Source: Kineococcus xinjiangensis
Lineage (GTDB): Bacteria > Actinomycetota > Actinomycetes > Actinomycetales > Kineococcaceae
NCBI RefSeq assembly: GCF_002934625.1
Contig: NZ_PTJD01000020.1
Span: 1 to 42,529 of the forward strand
Direction of reading: 5' to 3'
DNA length: 42,529 nt
This document shows, piece by piece, positions 21,905 to 29,295 of this stretch (position 1 is the first letter of the stretch; each line of letters begins with the position of its first letter). The notes beneath the pieces are model-generated. The model made no database searches. It saw only the letters and a list, made by a program, of their open reading frames with translations, and was not told where the DNA came from. The position numbers were made by a program, and so were the translations under genes.

Positions 21905-22656
21905 CGCTGCGCCCCCCGATCGCTGCGGTCGCCGATGGGGGCAGCGCCCCCCTCGATGCCGCCCTCGGTGCTGTCCTGCGCGCAGTCCTCAGTGATGAGG
22001 AGGTAGGTGCCGGTGGGGAAGTCGCAGCGCAGCACGACGGCCTGCTCCAGAGCGCAGGAACCGTCCGGCAGGTCCACCACAGCCAGGTCCAGGCGCAGCG
22101 GCACCTGCCGCAGCAGCTCCTGACTGCCCCGGGCGGGGGAGACGTGCACGCTGACGGGCAACTCGCCGGCCGTGCCCTCCAGCACGTGGCGCAGGGCCGC
22201 GACGCTCATCGCCCCACCCTCGCTGCGACTCCCACTGTCACTCCCGCCATCACTGCCGCGGTTGCTGTTGCTGTTGCTGTCGGGGTGGGGGAGTTCTCCG
22301 GGGAAGGCGAAGCGCAGGGCGGGGCCGCCTTCGAGGTCGGGGGTTCCGTCGGCTGCGGAGGTCTGGACGACGTCGGTGTAGGCGAGGACCTGCCGCAGCG
22401 TCTGGTCGCTGCCCGGGTGGGTGGCCACGGCGGCGGTGACCGCCAGGTGTCCGGGCAGGCCGTGCAGGGCCTCGCGCAGGGCGGCGACGTTCATGGCGGG
22501 AACGCGGTGGGCGTAGACGTGGTGACGGTCGCCCGTGGCCAGCTGCAGGGCGTCGGCGTGAGCTTCGGCCAGACGCCGCGTGAGCAGCTGCTCCAGGACG
22601 GACTCGCCCGGTGGGCAGTTCTGGGACGGCTGCTGCGGGTCGTGGTGGTCGAACAT
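21901..22656 (-). CDS. Protein with internally duplicated domain, 251 aa
   Basis: ATG 22656 is preceded by GAGGAGGCGACC. Two related halves are seen: MNVAALREALHGLPGHLAVT followed by a DQTLRQVLAYTDVV stretch (about residues 55-95), and MSVAALRHVLEGTAGELPVS followed by SQELLRQVPLRLDLAVVDLP (about 148-195). Each pairs a short helix with a beta segment. They are joined by a flexible SNSNSNRGSDGGSDSGS linker encoded by a GTTGCT-type repeat at about 22258-22285. No family is recognised. The halves could form a pseudo-dimer. Its end overlaps the 79-aa gene. Confidence 0.65.
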   Translation of the reverse strand: MFDHHDPQQPSQNCPPGESVLEQLLTRRLAEAHADALQLATGDRHHVYAHRVPAMNVAALREALHGLPGHLAVTAAVATHPGSDQTLRQVLAYTDVVQTSAADGTPDLEGGPALRFAFPGELPHPDSNSNSNRGSDGGSDSGSRSEGGAMSVAALRHVLEGTAGELPVSVHVSPARGSQELLRQVPLRLDLAVVDLPDGSCALEQAVVLRCDFPTGTYLLITEDCAQDSTEGGIEGGAAPIGDRSDRGAQR

Positions 22657-22676
22657 GGTCGCCTCCTCGGCTGCGC

Positions 22677-22699
22677 GGCTGCCCCGACGAGGGGCAGCC
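22677..22699 (-). terminator. Intercistronic hairpin
   Basis: GGCTGCCCC and GGGGCAGCC form a perfect 9-bp stem around GACGA, 27 bases after the 22726 stop and 20 bases before the next start. Possible attenuator within the operon. Confidence 0.5.
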
Positions 22700-22725
22700 A
22701 GCGGGGGGGTGGCTGGCGGGGCGGG

Positions 22726-23268
22726 TCAGCTCTTGCGGCGGGCCAGCGGGTTGTTGCCCGGGGTCATGCGGGCCTGGAGGACCTCGTGGGCGCGGCGGCA
22801 GTTGGCCTGGACGGTGGCTTCTCCACCCAGGCGCCCGTTGCGGCTGACTCTGGTGGTCAGGGCGTAGGCGAGGCAGTCGTGGCTGCGGGTGTCGCCGCTC
22901 TTCTCGCGGTAGGTCTGCGCGGTGGCGCTCAGGCTGGCCTCGATGTCGCAGCTGAAGGAGCGCAGCCGGCGCCCGTGCAGGGCGCCGGGGCGGCGCTGGA
23001 TGCAGGTGCGGCACCACCACTGGCCGGTGTCGTCGTGCCCGCCGCACAGCCCGACGGGGCCCCGGCAGGTGGTGCAGGGCGGGGCGGCGGCGAGGGTGAA
23101 GACGTGCTCGGTCCAGGCGTCCTGCCGCTCGGGGCTGCCCGCCCAGCGGTACAGCGCGGCCTGCAGCGACTCGGAGAGCCCGTCGTAGTGCCAGGTCCTC
23201 GCCGCGACCCCAGCGCCACCCTGGTGGACGTCGGGGGTGGTCTGCTCGGTCGGCTGCTGAGTGCTCAC
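22726..23268 (-). CDS. Zinc-ribbon protein, 180 aa
   Basis: GTG 23268 is preferred over ATG 23274 because GGAGG directly abuts that ATG but lies six bases from the GTG; the product starts VSTQQPTEQTTPDVHQGG. The first half holds the ribbon: AWTEHVFTLAAAPPCTTCRG, then GLCGGHDDTGQWWCRTCIQR, two CxxC pairs plus one Cys. It is paralogous to the 79-aa protein. The second half is helical with conserved-looking RSFSCDIEASLSATAQTYRE and HDCLAYALTTRVSRNG. It sits between the exonuclease gene and the duplicated-domain gene. Function unknown. Confidence 0.7.
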   Translation of the reverse strand: MSTQQPTEQTTPDVHQGGAGVAARTWHYDGLSESLQAALYRWAGSPERQDAWTEHVFTLAAAPPCTTCRGPVGLCGGHDDTGQWWCRTCIQRRPGALHGRRLRSFSCDIEASLSATAQTYREKSGDTRSHDCLAYALTTRVSRNGRLGGEATVQANCRRAHEVLQARMTPGNNPLARRKS

Positions 23269-23378
23269 GTGCATCCTCCGCGGTGTGAGGTGGTGCCGGC
23301 GGTCGGGGCGATCGGGGCGGTCGGGGCGAGCGAGGTGGGGCTGCTCAGGCTGTGGGGCTGGTTGGTCTGTTGGGCTGG

Positions 23379-24398
23379 TCAAGCGGTGATGGCGAGGGCA
23401 GTGATGTCGTGGGCCCAGCGCTGCTGCGGGGTGTTGGTCATGGTGAGCAGGCGGCTGCGGGCGCGGCGGCAGTCGTCGAGGACGCGGTGCCCGCCGTCGA
23501 GTCGCTGCCAGCGGCGCTGCATCGACCAGCCCGTCCAGCGGCGCATGATGCAGTCCCAGCGGTCCTCGTCTTCGAGGCCGTGCAGGTCCAGTGCGGTGTG
23601 CGCGGCGGATCGCAGCAGCGTGGCGTGGTCGAACCAGCAGTTGTAAGCCAGCACGCTGCGGTTGTCCGTGACGGCCAGCAGATCCGGGAGCACCTCGGCG
23701 AGGGTGGGGGCGTCGGCGACGTCGGCGTTGCTGATGCCGTGCACGGCCTCGGTGTCCGCGGTGATCGGTGTGGCCGGGCGAATGAGCGTGTGCAGCAGCG
23801 TCTCGCCGTCGGCGGCGTCGATGACGCCGAGCTCCACGACGTCGCCGTGGCGGTCGGAGGACTCCACATCCAGGACGACGGCCTGCCCGGGGCGGGTCAT
23901 CTCCTGCGCCCACCGCTGCGTCGCAACCGCAGCGGCCTGGGCTTCCTGCGCTTCGGCGGCCAGCCAGCAGGCAGCCCGCTCCAGGGCCTCGCGCCGAACG
24001 TCGCCGGCGGCGTCCAGCAGCTCGCGTGCCTCGACGTGCTCACGCAGCCACGCGAAGGTAATCAGAACTCCCAGGGGCAGCGGGTCGAGGACCGGCTGCA
24101 GTTCCTCCCGCCACGGGGCGACGTGCGCCTCCAGCACCTCCAGCGCGTGGCGCTGGACGGCCAGGGCCCGCTGCTCGCGGGCCTCGACGTGGTCGCGGGC
24201 GGTGATGGCCTCGCGCAGCAGGCCGAGGTGGAAGGCGGAGTCTTCGTGGCGCTTCTCACCCCACAGCTCCCGTCGACCCTGCACCTGCAGGCCGACGTGC
24301 CCGGCGTAGGGGTGGCGCGGCCGGAAGTTCACGGCCACGGCCGGCACCGCGGGCCAGGACGTCCCCAGGGCTGCGGGTGGAAGGACCGTGGTGCTCAT
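23379..24398 (-). CDS. DnaQ-like 3'-5' exonuclease (DEDDh)
   Basis: A 339-aa protein; ATG 24398 follows AGGAGCACGC. Residues about 1-165 are a helical N-terminal region (ALAVQRHALEVLEAHVAPWR..., REALERAACWLAAEAQEAQA) with no recognised fold. From about 172 the RNase-T/DnaQ exonuclease domain has Exo I in VVLDVESSDRHGDVVELGVI (Asp175, Glu177), Exo II in AYNCWFDHATLL, and Exo III in GGHRVLDDCRRA (catalytic His and Asp). The GISNADVADAPTLAEVLPDL segment is typical. It degrades or trims 3' ends using two metal ions. As first gene of the operon it may process DNA for the recombinase or act in defence or repair; that is inference. Confidence 0.85.
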   Translation of the reverse strand: MSTTVLPPAALGTSWPAVPAVAVNFRPRHPYAGHVGLQVQGRRELWGEKRHEDSAFHLGLLREAITARDHVEAREQRALAVQRHALEVLEAHVAPWREELQPVLDPLPLGVLITFAWLREHVEARELLDAAGDVRREALERAACWLAAEAQEAQAAAVATQRWAQEMTRPGQAVVLDVESSDRHGDVVELGVIDAADGETLLHTLIRPATPITADTEAVHGISNADVADAPTLAEVLPDLLAVTDNRSVLAYNCWFDHATLLRSAAHTALDLHGLEDEDRWDCIMRRWTGWSMQRRWQRLDGGHRVLDDCRRARSRLLTMTNTPQQRWAHDITALAITA

Positions 24399-24593
24399 GC
24401 GTGCTCCTGACGAGGGGGGAGAACTCGGCAGCTCTACTGGCCTGCTTCAACGTGGCGTGACGGCCTGCATGCGGCGCACCATGCCGTCGAGGTCGGACAG
24501 AACCTCCTTCCTGGGCCGTTCGCGACACGTCGTTACCAGACGCCACATGGCGACGCATCGCGGCTGCGACACAGCATGTTGAGCCTACCGCAT

Positions 24594-24624
24594 CACGTCA
24601 GATAAGGGAACATTATCTGACGTG
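24594..24624. promoter_or_regulatory. 31-bp perfect palindrome upstream of the recombinase operon
   Basis: CACGTCAGATAA (24594-24605), spacer GGGAACA, TTATCTGACGTG (24613-24624). The 12-bp arms match perfectly, about 195 bases upstream of ATG 24398. The shape (12 + 7 + 12) matches both a lox/dif-like tyrosine-recombinase core and a dimeric repressor operator. TAGGCT in minus sense follows near 24584 and could be a -10. Confidence 0.6.
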
Positions 24625-24763
24625 GTCGAGCGATACGCCTGCTGCCCAGCACGAATGTGTATGGCACAAGGTGGTTAAGAACGCACAGGTGCTGCCGGTG
24701 ACCGCAGTGCCCCAACCACTCCTCACCCGCATGAGCTTCGAGTCCTGCACCCAAGGGCTCGAC

Positions 24764-24769
24764 TAGGGT
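24764..24769 (+). promoter_or_regulatory. Candidate -10 of a leaderless promoter
   Basis: TAGGGT ends six bases before ATG 24776 and there is no ribosome site, as before the LGFP genes. Confidence 0.35.
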
Positions 24770-24775
24770 CCAACG

Positions 24776-25402
24776 ATGCTCGACGCCGCCTGGCTCATGG
24801 CCGTAGTCCTCGACGCGGCCACTCACGTCACCGACTTGACCGAGCACACCGTCTCGGCCTCTACCCAGAGCGGCACAACGGAGTCCACCGTTGGTGCCGC
24901 CGCCACCGGCGGGGTGATCGGAGCACTCATCGGTGCCTTCCTGACTGGCATCGTGAACTGGCTCCTGCATCGAGCCCAGGAAGACCACAAGGCCGCGGCC
25001 GATCGCGTCGAAGCCCTCCGTAAGAGGTTCGATGCCCTCATGGACGACGTCTTTGAACTGACAGATCCCAACGATGGGGTCGGCGAAGATGGCAAGCTGA
25101 CCGCCGAGCGGCATGCGACCTTCGCAAAGAGGGCGCGAATCGTTCCAATCGTTGCCCTCCGCCTTCAGCGCGTTTGTGCAGCCGCCCGGGTCGCTGGCTA
25201 CCCCGTACTTGAGGCCGACATCAGGGAGCTGACGTCCAGCACCGACTTCAAAGCTGTCGCGTCCAGCTGGGACGTCAGCACACGATTCACGACGCGCCTA
25301 CACGAGATTCACTACATGTGGGAGATCGCTCCTGAACGGTACCTGGCCGGCGGAGAGGGCACGCTGCCCCTTCCAGAGGAAGGTGCAGCAACGGAAGTCT
25401 GA
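24776..25402 (+). CDS. Single-span membrane protein of unknown function
   Basis: A 208-aa protein, ATG 24776. After about 35 polar residues comes a Gly/Ala-rich transmembrane helix (VGAAATGGVIGALIGAFLTG then IVNWLLHR, about residues 39-66) with GxxxG-type spacing. A cytosolic helical region follows (AQEDHKAAADRVEALRKRFD) and a folded domain ending near ERYLAGGEGTLPLPEEG. This plan, a short N-terminus, one helix and a helical cytosolic part, is shared by many small actinobacterial proteins. No family is recognised. It is monocistronic. Confidence 0.65.
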   Translation: MLDAAWLMAVVLDAATHVTDLTEHTVSASTQSGTTESTVGAAATGGVIGALIGAFLTGIVNWLLHRAQEDHKAAADRVEALRKRFDALMDDVFELTDPNDGVGEDGKLTAERHATFAKRARIVPIVALRLQRVCAAARVAGYPVLEADIRELTSSTDFKAVASSWDVSTRFTTRLHEIHYMWEIAPERYLAGGEGTLPLPEEGAATEV

Positions 25403-25563
25403 GTGCGCCAAAAGCTCAGGATGGGAAGCGGCCCTCCGCTTCCGTTCGTAGCAACATCAGGTCCTCCGATCCAACGCCGGCGCCAGCTCACGGCTTGACC
25501 ATGGCTCACAGGGTTGACGTTTCCGCCGAACTGCATGCCCGCGCCTCCCTCTCAAGAGGAAGG

Positions 25564-25612
25564 CAGTAAGCCATTCTCAGTAGCGGTCGATCGCTACCGA
25601 AAAGGCTTACTG
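25564..25612. mobile_element. 49-bp palindromic mini-element, copy 1
   Basis: Outer arms CAGTAAGCC / GGCTTACTG and inner arms GTAGCG / CGCTAC around GTCGAT. The left half (CAGTAAGCCATTCTCAGTAG) matches the reverse complement of the 3' end of the transposase gene at 26324-27130 and its flank (CGCTACTGAGAAAGGCTTAG) at most positions. It looks like two IS termini joined with nothing between, a minimal MITE. Confidence 0.6.
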
Positions 25613-25648
25613 GAAGCCTGGGTGGATGCTGGATCGACAGCGACACGC

Positions 25649-26278
25649 TCAGGAGATCTCGTGGGGCTCGGAGATTCTGACAATTAGGTCGGGAGAGCCC
25701 CCTTCAAAAGGGCAATCGATGTTGTGGGCGATAACCTTGGAACTGCCTGGCCGGGCAGTGAGCTTGACGCAAATGCTCATGCCATAACCCACACCGGACT
25801 TTCCGAGAAAACCGCCGTCAGTACTGTCATATCCGGTCACCGCGAACTCGATCTCCGTAGCGCCGTCAGCGCGGGCGGTAACGTCACCCATAAACACGTC
25901 GCCCTCGACATCAAGTGCTCGAGGTAGCGCGGAAGCATCAGCCATGCACTGACTCATCGGTGCCTGTCCCTGCTGTGCAGACCCGTTGGTGGCTGCGCAT
26001 GCCTGCATCTTCTTCATCAGCTCCGGGAGTATCTCCTCAGCGCGCTCCTTGGCGTTCTCCTTCAACTCGACGTCCGAGGTGCCGTCATGCAACAAGCCCA
26101 GAAGGAGAGGTGCGAAAATCACAAGCGCGAAGAGCAAGAGGACCACCATAAGCGGCTTCACGTCGCGCGGCGGCGCGTCCTGCATGGTCATGGCGCCTTT
26201 CACTGTGCCACTTCTCAGTGGCGAGCTGATCAGGGCTGATGCTGGGGCGATTGGCGCAGACAGGGCTTGAGTGGTCAT
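25649..26278 (-). CDS. Membrane-anchored protein of unknown function
   Basis: The start is uncertain. ATG 26278 (MTTQALSAPIAPASALISSP, 209 aa) follows CTGGAAATC, and ATG 26191 (MTMQDAPPRDVKPL, 180 aa) follows GAAAGG. Either way one transmembrane segment (PLMVVLLLFALVIFAPLLLGL) anchors a domain predicted to face outward, rich in charged residues (DVELKENAKERAEEILPELM) with cysteines (ACAATNG, QCMADA, ISICVKL, NIDCPF) suited to disulphides. The C-terminal half is beta-rich (ATEIEFAVTGYDSTDGG). A transposase gene begins 46 bases upstream of the longer start, so its native promoter may have been disturbed. Confidence 0.6.
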   Translation of the reverse strand: MTTQALSAPIAPASALISSPLRSGTVKGAMTMQDAPPRDVKPLMVVLLLFALVIFAPLLLGLLHDGTSDVELKENAKERAEEILPELMKKMQACAATNGSAQQGQAPMSQCMADASALPRALDVEGDVFMGDVTARADGATEIEFAVTGYDSTDGGFLGKSGVGYGMSICVKLTARPGSSKVIAHNIDCPFEGGSPDLIVRISEPHEIS

Positions 26279-26323
26279 GATTTCCAGCCACCAAGCATGG
26301 AACCGTGACCCCTTGGGGCCCGT

Positions 26324-27130
26324 GTGCTCTTCTATCGTGCCAGCCTCGACGTGCCCGTCGAACTCGCCTACGACCTCGCCACCCTGCTGCGCGCCCACCG
26401 CACTTTGATCGGCACCCGCAGGGGCCGCCGGGCTCTGGGCTGCTACCAGCAAGCCGTCTTAGCCCTGCGGTGGTTCCGCGACGCCACCCGCATCCCCGCC
26501 CTGGCTCGAGACGCCGGCATCGGCCTGGCCACGGCCTACCGCTACCTGCATGAAGTCATCGTCGTCCTCGCCGCGCAGGCACCCGACCTACACGACGTGC
26601 TCGCTGCAGCGCTGCGCAGCGGTCAGGACCACGTGCTCCTAGACGGGACCCTCATCCCGTCCGACCGGGTCAACGAACCGCACCGGCGCAGTGACCGCTG
26701 GTACTCCGGCAAGCACCACCGTCACGGCGGCAACGTCCAAGTCCTGTGCGCCGCGGACGGGACACCGATCTGGACTTCACCCGTCGAGCCGGGCTCCACC
26801 CACGATCTCACCGCCGCCCGCCGCCATGCCCTCCCCGCGCTGTACCCGGCCGCCACCAAGGGCCTACCTGTCCTCGCCGACAAGGGCTACACCGGCGCCG
26901 GCGCCGGGATCCATGTCCCCGTACGCCGCCCCGGCGGCACCCACATCCTCGACCCGGTCACGCGAGGGTGGAACTCCTACATCAACACTCACCGTGCCCC
27001 CGTCGAGCGAGGCATCGCCGTGCTGAAGAAGCGATGGAAAGCCCTTCAGCAAGTCAGCCTCTGCCCTCAACGCATCGGTGACATCGTCGCCGCAGCCCTC
27101 GTCCTCACCATCCACGAAAAGCGCTACTGA
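26324..27130 (+). CDS. IS5-like DDE transposase (Tnp_4 type)
   Basis: A 268-aa transposase from GTG 26324 (VLFYRASLDVPVELAYDLAT). The N-terminal HTH_Tnp_4-like part (about 25-90) includes LARDAGIGLATAYRYLHE. The DDE core has LLDGTLIPSDRV (first Asp, about 108), the WYSGKHHRHGGNVQVLCAAD strand, VEPGSTHDLTAARRHALPAL, VLADKGYTGAGAGIHVPVRR (second Asp) and RAPVERGIAVLKKRWKALQQ (Glu). It appears full length with no frameshift. The right terminus is CGCTACTGAGAAAGGCTTAG at 27122-27141, beginning inside the stop codon. I find no matching left terminus close upstream, so the element may be one-ended or use the palindrome at 25564 as its left end. Confidence 0.85.
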   Translation: MLFYRASLDVPVELAYDLATLLRAHRTLIGTRRGRRALGCYQQAVLALRWFRDATRIPALARDAGIGLATAYRYLHEVIVVLAAQAPDLHDVLAAALRSGQDHVLLDGTLIPSDRVNEPHRRSDRWYSGKHHRHGGNVQVLCAADGTPIWTSPVEPGSTHDLTAARRHALPALYPAATKGLPVLADKGYTGAGAGIHVPVRRPGGTHILDPVTRGWNSYINTHRAPVERGIAVLKKRWKALQQVSLCPQRIGDIVAAALVLTIHEKRY

Positions 27131-27183
27131 GAAAGGCTTAGTGAGCCCCTCCATGTGACGGTCGACGGCTTCGAGTTGGAACA

Positions 27184-27233
27184 CAGTAAGGTTTTGTCAG
27201 TAGCGACCGGTCGCTACTGACAAGGGCTCACTG
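27184..27233. mobile_element. 50-bp palindromic mini-element, copy 2
   Basis: The core 27196-27221 is a perfect 26-bp palindrome: GTCAGTAGCGACC and its complement GGTCGCTACTGAC. Outside it are CAGTAAG and GGCTCACTG. Both halves match the right terminus of the neighbouring transposase. Same architecture as copy 1 but different in the centre, so it arose or diverged independently. Confidence 0.6.
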
Positions 27234-27271
27234 GATATCGCTGTAGCTAAATGCACCGCAAGCGCCAACTG

Positions 27272-28030
27272 TCAATCAAAAATCAGCAGATGAGCCAACC
27301 ATGAAAGTGTTCCAACAATCGCGGCGCCGGAGATTGTCGCGAGAAGACCAAACGAAACACTGATAACTCCGCCAAGCGCACTCACTGCAGTCAACAGTGT
27401 GGCGCTTGATGCTCCGCTTGTCGGCATGGTAGTTCCAAGTTTCGACATGGCAATTGCCCAAGCGCCTCCGATCAACCAATTGACCAGAATTAATAAAAGT
27501 GTGACCCCTGCGATGGCCAGGGTTGACGCCCAGTCTGGCCACCTCAGTCCGCCCTCCCACCACCACGGCAGCGCGGCAACGATGGCTGCGATGGCACCGC
27601 CATGCGCGACCCAGGTAGACGAGTCGCTGAGACTCATCCGCACGAGACGCTTGCCGGCTGTAGGAAGCCGGGGCACGAGAACGCTGACGTAGCCACCGGC
27701 CTCAACGAGAAGGTCTTCACGAGCGGCTTCCTGCTCGGGTAGCGAGCGGTTGCGCCGAAGGTCTTTGAGCGCGCGTATGAAAAACAATCCGGTGAAAACA
27801 TGCGCAAGCGTCAGGGCAAATAATCCCACCCACGCCGCCTTCAATGGAAAATTTTCAATTATCCAGAAATTGACTTCTCCCGAGTTACTGAGAATTCGAG
27901 CGCTAATTATGACAAGCGCGGCAACGCTGCCAACTTGAAGGACGAGACTTACCGTCTTGGCCCATTTTATGGCCATCCGGTGCTCCAGCGGCTTGTCTTC
28001 CGGCACCGTCACACTCTGCCACTCTGACAA
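27272..28030 (-). CDS. Polytopic membrane protein of unknown function
   Basis: A 252-aa protein, ATG 28030 (MSEWQSVTVPEDKPLEHRMA). I count five or six transmembrane segments: VSLVLQVGSVAALVIISARI, AAWVGLFALTLAHVFTGLFF, a region after SSTWVAHGGAIAAIVAALPW, WASTLAIAGVTLLLILVNWL, and SALGGVISVSFGLLATISGA with GAAIVGTLSWLAHLLIF. A basic loop (IRALKDLRRNRSLPEQEAAR) lies between the second and third. Base composition is clearly more AT-rich than its neighbours, a sign of separate origin. It lies between a palindromic mini-element and an IS5 remnant, so it may be cargo of past transposition. Confidence 0.6.
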   Translation of the reverse strand: MSEWQSVTVPEDKPLEHRMAIKWAKTVSLVLQVGSVAALVIISARILSNSGEVNFWIIENFPLKAAWVGLFALTLAHVFTGLFFIRALKDLRRNRSLPEQEAAREDLLVEAGGYVSVLVPRLPTAGKRLVRMSLSDSSTWVAHGGAIAAIVAALPWWWEGGLRWPDWASTLAIAGVTLLLILVNWLIGGAWAIAMSKLGTTMPTSGASSATLLTAVSALGGVISVSFGLLATISGAAIVGTLSWLAHLLIFD

Positions 28031-28166
28031 TGAGTGAGGGAAGCAGTTCGCAAAAGTTCCTTGCTCCTTCTTCGCTGCGCCGAGGAGCTTCCGTCCCTTC
28101 TGGACGTCCGCTCATGGCTGCGGGCGTGGTCGGGTGTCCGTGGAAGGTGGAACGCGCGACCTCCAC

Positions 28167-28340
28167 TCTGCCAGAGGCTGGAACTCCTACGTCAACGCCA
28201 ACCGCGCCTTTGTCAAGCACGGCATCGCCCACCTCAAGACCCGCTGGCGGGCGCTACGCCGCGTCAGCCTCTGCCCGTGGCGCATCTCCGCGATCATCGC
28301 TACAGCCCTCGTCCTCAGCCAGTTGGAGAGCCGCTACTGA
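28167..28340 (+). pseudogene. IS5-like transposase, C-terminal fragment
   Basis: RGWNSYVNANRAFVKHGIAH, then LKTRWRALRRVSLCPWRISA and ATALVLSQLESRY, aligns with the last 58 residues of the transposase at 26324-27130 (RGWNSYINTHRAPVERGIAV...). Everything upstream, including the catalytic Asp residues, is missing. The terminal repeat CGCTACTGACAAAGGCTCAG at 28332-28351 is retained. Confidence 0.8.
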
Positions 28341-29248
28341 CAAAGGCTCAGTAGGTGAGCGAATCCGGTCCCAGTCAGGTCGACGAGGTCGCGCAGGCGA
28401 ATCGTGGCGCCGTCGCGGGTGAAGTGGTCCCCCTCCCCCGGCTCCGGCGTCCACTCCGCTCCGGCGACGGCGTCCAGCAACACGGGCAGGTGCGGAGCGA
28501 TCGACGCGCTGCGGGCCCTGGCGGCCGCGTCGTCGTCGGAGGCCAGCGTGGCGACCGTCTGCCCCAGCAGGGCCAGGCCGTTGTGGAGGGTCCCGCGCAG
28601 GAAATCCTCGCCGGCGGCCGGGCCGGAGAAAAGCGTCGCGTCGTGGGCGGGGTCCACGGCGACGTAGCGCAGCTCCAGATCCTTGCGGGACACGCTCAGG
28701 CGGGCTCCCGCTGGCCACGGGCCGGCGCCCGGGTCCTCGCCGTTCAAGGTGAAGGCGGTGCGGCCGAGCATGGGGCCGGGATCGCGGCGGGCGACGTCGG
28801 GGAACTGCCCGATGGTGGCGTCGAGAAAGCGGTCCAGGGTGGGGAACCGCAGCACGCAGTGGCCGGCGAAGTCACCGGCCTCGGTGAAGTGAGGCTCCAG
28901 GCTGCCGTAGGCGTTGCCGCCGTGGGCGCCGTGCACTTCCAGGCGGACGGGCTTGATCTCCACCGGCACGCCAAGGGCGGTGTAGGTCACACGCATGCTG
29001 TGCGCCGCCTCCAGGCAGGCGTTGCCCGGCAGGCCGTGGTGGTGCAGGTGGTCGAGGAAGATGAGTGTCGGCAGCAGGGTGAGCAGGTGGATGGGTTCTC
29101 CGCGCTCCAGCAGCATTGGAATCAGGCGCGGGTCGCTGACGAGACGCTGGGGGCGGTAGCCCTGCCGGCCCCGGCTACCGCGGGAGGTGGTGGTCGCATC
29201 GACCGGCTTGCGGGTGGCGGTTCGGTTCGGTGTCCGCTTGTTCTTCAT
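28334..29248 (-). CDS. Unknown protein, 3' end supplied by an IS remnant
   Basis: ATG 29248 follows CGAGGAGCGTC, giving 304 aa. A basic N-terminus (MKNKRTPNRTATRKPVDATT) is followed by a folded globular protein with no signal peptide. Visible segments include LIPMLLERGEPIHLLTLLPT, LIFLDHLHHHGLPGNACLEA and FAGHCVLRFPTLDRFLDATI. The last residues, HLLSLCQ and stop, are read from the reverse of the IS5-like terminal repeat at 28332-28354. The original C-terminus has therefore been replaced, though perhaps by only a few residues. No family is recognised. It is the last gene of the minus-strand set running down from EccC. Confidence 0.6.
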   Translation of the reverse strand: MKNKRTPNRTATRKPVDATTTSRGSRGRQGYRPQRLVSDPRLIPMLLERGEPIHLLTLLPTLIFLDHLHHHGLPGNACLEAAHSMRVTYTALGVPVEIKPVRLEVHGAHGGNAYGSLEPHFTEAGDFAGHCVLRFPTLDRFLDATIGQFPDVARRDPGPMLGRTAFTLNGEDPGAGPWPAGARLSVSRKDLELRYVAVDPAHDATLFSGPAAGEDFLRGTLHNGLALLGQTVATLASDDDAAARARSASIAPHLPVLLDAVAGAEWTPEPGEGDHFTRDGATIRLRDLVDLTGTGFAHLLSLCQ

Positions 29249-29295
29249 GACGCTCCTCGTGGCGGTTGGCGTGCGGTGCGGGCGGGATGGTGCAC

